Shown one piece after another: positions 4,737 through 6,396 of a stretch of 6,396 nt of DNA. The first letter of the stretch is position 1; the number at the start of each line of letters is the position of its first letter. Both the position numbers and the translations under genes were made by a program. Source of the stretch: Deltaproteobacteria bacterium (GTDB lineage Bacteria > Desulfobacterota_B > Binatia > UBA9968); NCBI GenBank assembly GCA_022545745.1, contig JACZQL010000080.1:1-6396 (forward strand). The letters are read 5' to 3'. The notes below the pieces were generated by a model, which saw nothing but the letters and a program-made list of their open reading frames with translations, ran no database searches and was not told the DNA's origin.

Positions 4737-6396
4737 GTGAGCATCGGGGGGAAAGCACAGCTTCGCGCGTCCTGGTCCTGGTGGGATCCCTGGTTTCTGT
4801 CTGCTGGCATCGTCGCGTTGCTTGTCGCCACCCCGATTTTATTTGTGCTCTCGTCACTGGTGACACCAAGCCTCGATATCTGGGCCCATCTTTGGGAGAC
4901 CCAACTTCTCGAGCTAATCTGGAACACCCTTATTCTTATCGTCGGGGTGGGTTTGGGTGTGCTCGTCCTGGGTATCGGTCTCGCCTGGCTGGTGACCATG
5001 TATCGCTTTCCGGGTCGGGGGATTTTCGAGTGGCTGTTGATTCTCCCCCTGGCCATTCCTGCATACGTTATCGGGTTTGTGTTCCTAGCCATCTTTGACT
5101 ACGCAGGGCCAGTGCAGAGCTGGCTTCGAGCGTGGTTGGGACCCGAGATCTGGTTCCCGGATTTCGCCTCCTACGGTGGGGTGACCCTCGTCATGACCTT
5201 GGTCCTCTACCCCTACGTATACATGCTGGCGAGAACAGCCTTCCTGGAACAGGCAGCTGGCACCCTGGAAGCCGCGCGGTCTTTAGGTGCAAGACCTCTG
5301 GCGGTCTTTTGGAAGGTGGCACTACCCCTTGCACGACCGTCCATCGCCGCCGGATTGGCCTTCGCCGTGATGGAGGCTTTGGCGGATTTTGGGACGGTGG
5401 CCATTTTTGGATATTCGACGTTTACGGTGGCGATTTACCGCGTTTGGTACGGTCTGTTCGACCGTGCGGCGGCAACTGAATTGGCTAGCTTCCTCATGAT
5501 GTTCGCCCTGGGACTGTACCTGATGGAGCGCATGGCCCGCGGCCATGCCCGATTCTTTCAGACGGAAGGTACCGTACGGCCAGCCGTAGCCAAACGACTA
5601 TTCGGCTGGAAGGCATGGGCGGCCAGTGGGGTGATCACTCTAGTCATTGGAGTTGCATTTATCCTTCCCGTCTTCCAGCTGTTGGTGTGGGTAGTGGGAG
5701 GCGCCGAGTATGATGTTCGCTATCGTGAATTTCTATTCAATACGCTTATGTTGGGTGGGGTGACGGCCATTATAGCGGTGGTGGCTGCAGTGGTGATTGC
5801 CTATGGCTTGCGGCTCAGCCGCCATTGGATTATTCCCGCTTTTGCGCGAGTTGCTAGCATGGGTTATGCCCTACCTGGATCAGTGATCGCAGTGGGTGTG
5901 TTGGTGCCCCTGGCCTTCCTGGATCATACGCTGGATGAGTTTTTACGCTCGACTTGGGGGATCTCGAGCGGTCTTCTCCTCACGGGCTCCATGGTAGCTT
6001 TGGTCTTTGCCTATCTGGTTCGATTTCTCGCGGTGAGTTTTCATACCGTAGAGGCAAGCCTGGTCAAGGTCACACCGAACATGGACATGGCAGGGCGTTC
6101 CCTTGGGGTGGGTAAAGGGGGAGTGCTCTGGCGAATTCACTTGCCTCTCATCAGGGGAGGTCTCAGCGCCGGTGCCGTTTTGGTTTTCGTGGATGTGATG
6201 AAAGAGATGCCGGCCACTCTCCTGCTAAGGCCGTTTGGTTATGATACCCTGGCGGTCCGCGTGTGGCAGTTGACATCCGAATCTTTCTGGGAGGCTGCGG
6301 CCCTCCCAGCCCTGACCATTGTGGCGGCTGGTATCCTTCCGGTGATGTTGCTCGTGGCTGGAACCACTCGTGAGTTCTCCGCCCGGACGGATCGTG
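4737..6396 (+). CDS. Ferric-iron ABC transporter permease, two fused modules (partial at right edge)
   Basis: An unbroken frame from GTG 4737 runs off the window after 553 codons, close to the usual full length for FutB/SfuB-type permeases, so only the C-terminal end should be missing. It is a very hydrophobic inner-membrane protein with roughly twelve predicted helices in two homologous halves. Each half carries the cytoplasmic loop that contacts the ATPase: EAARSLGARPLAVFWKVALP (178-197) and a second copy at about 450-479 with GRSLGV and LPLIRGGLSAG. The second copy has DMAG instead of EAAR. An aromatic- and charge-rich linker at about 265-292 joins the halves. The gene starts 12 bp after the binding-protein stop, in the same frame, with GAGGGG and GGAAGG as ribosome-binding candidates. 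GTG is the first start codon after that stop. The cognate ATPase is not in the window. Confidence 0.9.
   Translation, partial: MSIGGKAQLRASWSWWDPWFLSAGIVALLVATPILFVLSSLVTPSLDIWAHLWETQLLELIWNTLILIVGVGLGVLVLGIGLAWLVTMYRFPGRGIFEWLLILPLAIPAYVIGFVFLAIFDYAGPVQSWLRAWLGPEIWFPDFASYGGVTLVMTLVLYPYVYMLARTAFLEQAAGTLEAARSLGARPLAVFWKVALPLARPSIAAGLAFAVMEALADFGTVAIFGYSTFTVAIYRVWYGLFDRAAATELASFLMMFALGLYLMERMARGHARFFQTEGTVRPAVAKRLFGWKAWAASGVITLVIGVAFILPVFQLLVWVVGGAEYDVRYREFLFNTLMLGGVTAIIAVVAAVVIAYGLRLSRHWIIPAFARVASMGYALPGSVIAVGVLVPLAFLDHTLDEFLRSTWGISSGLLLTGSMVALVFAYLVRFLAVSFHTVEASLVKVTPNMDMAGRSLGVGKGGVLWRIHLPLIRGGLSAGAVLVFVDVMKEMPATLLLRPFGYDTLAVRVWQLTSESFWEAAALPALTIVAAGILPVMLLVAGTTREFSARTDR

Noticed and set aside
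4628..5479. Alternative-frame and antisense open frames (up to 156 codons) over the end of the binding protein and the start of the permease
   Set aside because: The permease frame from GTG 4737 is open for 553 codons with membrane helices and both EAA-type loops, so the others are shadows.
5943..6140. 65-codon minus-strand open frame within the permease
   Set aside because: It lies antisense to conserved membrane segments and has no upstream gene context of its own.

Overview
The window is ordinary bacterial chromosome: densely packed protein genes of mid-range GC content (judged by eye), with Shine-Dalgarno sites where they can be seen. The gene families present (tandem universal stress protein, DtxR-type metalloregulator with a FeoA-like tail, class I aminotransferase, ferric-iron ABC importer) are widespread in free-living environmental bacteria. 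No gene fixes the lineage, and I do not name an organism. There are no rRNA or tRNA genes, insertion sequences or CRISPR arrays.

Layout. Bases 1-902 carry two minus-strand genes 11 bp apart: a two-domain UspA-type stress protein (66-902), then the first 18 codons of a probable carbon-nitrogen hydrolase (54 down to the window edge). Bases 903-1343 form the only long intergenic stretch. It holds a candidate usp promoter, an unexplained island of inverted repeats (1130-1304) and a good sigma70-like promoter that ends almost on the start codon of a small plus-strand gene (1344-1631, 95 aa, unknown function). That gene converges on a minus-strand pair: a DtxR/MntR-family metalloregulator (2883-3551) followed 51 bp later by a class I/II aminotransferase (1668-2831). 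A 153-bp divergent control region (3552-3704) separates the regulator from a plus-strand iron-import operon: a periplasmic Fe(III)-binding protein (3705-4724) and, 12 bp later, a two-module membrane permease starting at GTG 4737 and running off the window. The ATPase gene of this importer would be expected beyond the right edge, but it is not visible here.

How the genes may work together. The right half looks like an iron-homeostasis locus: a metal-sensing repressor divergent from an iron importer, with several CGAAT/ATTCG half-sites between the start codons. Those half-sites are the natural candidate operator, which would let the regulator control both the transporter and its own operon, including the aminotransferase. 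The left half appears unrelated (general stress and amide/nitrile metabolism). No wholly new system is evident. The parts that best deserve a second look are the inverted-repeat island with mutually exclusive pairings, the operator cluster, and unusual predicted metal ligands in both the regulator and the binding protein.
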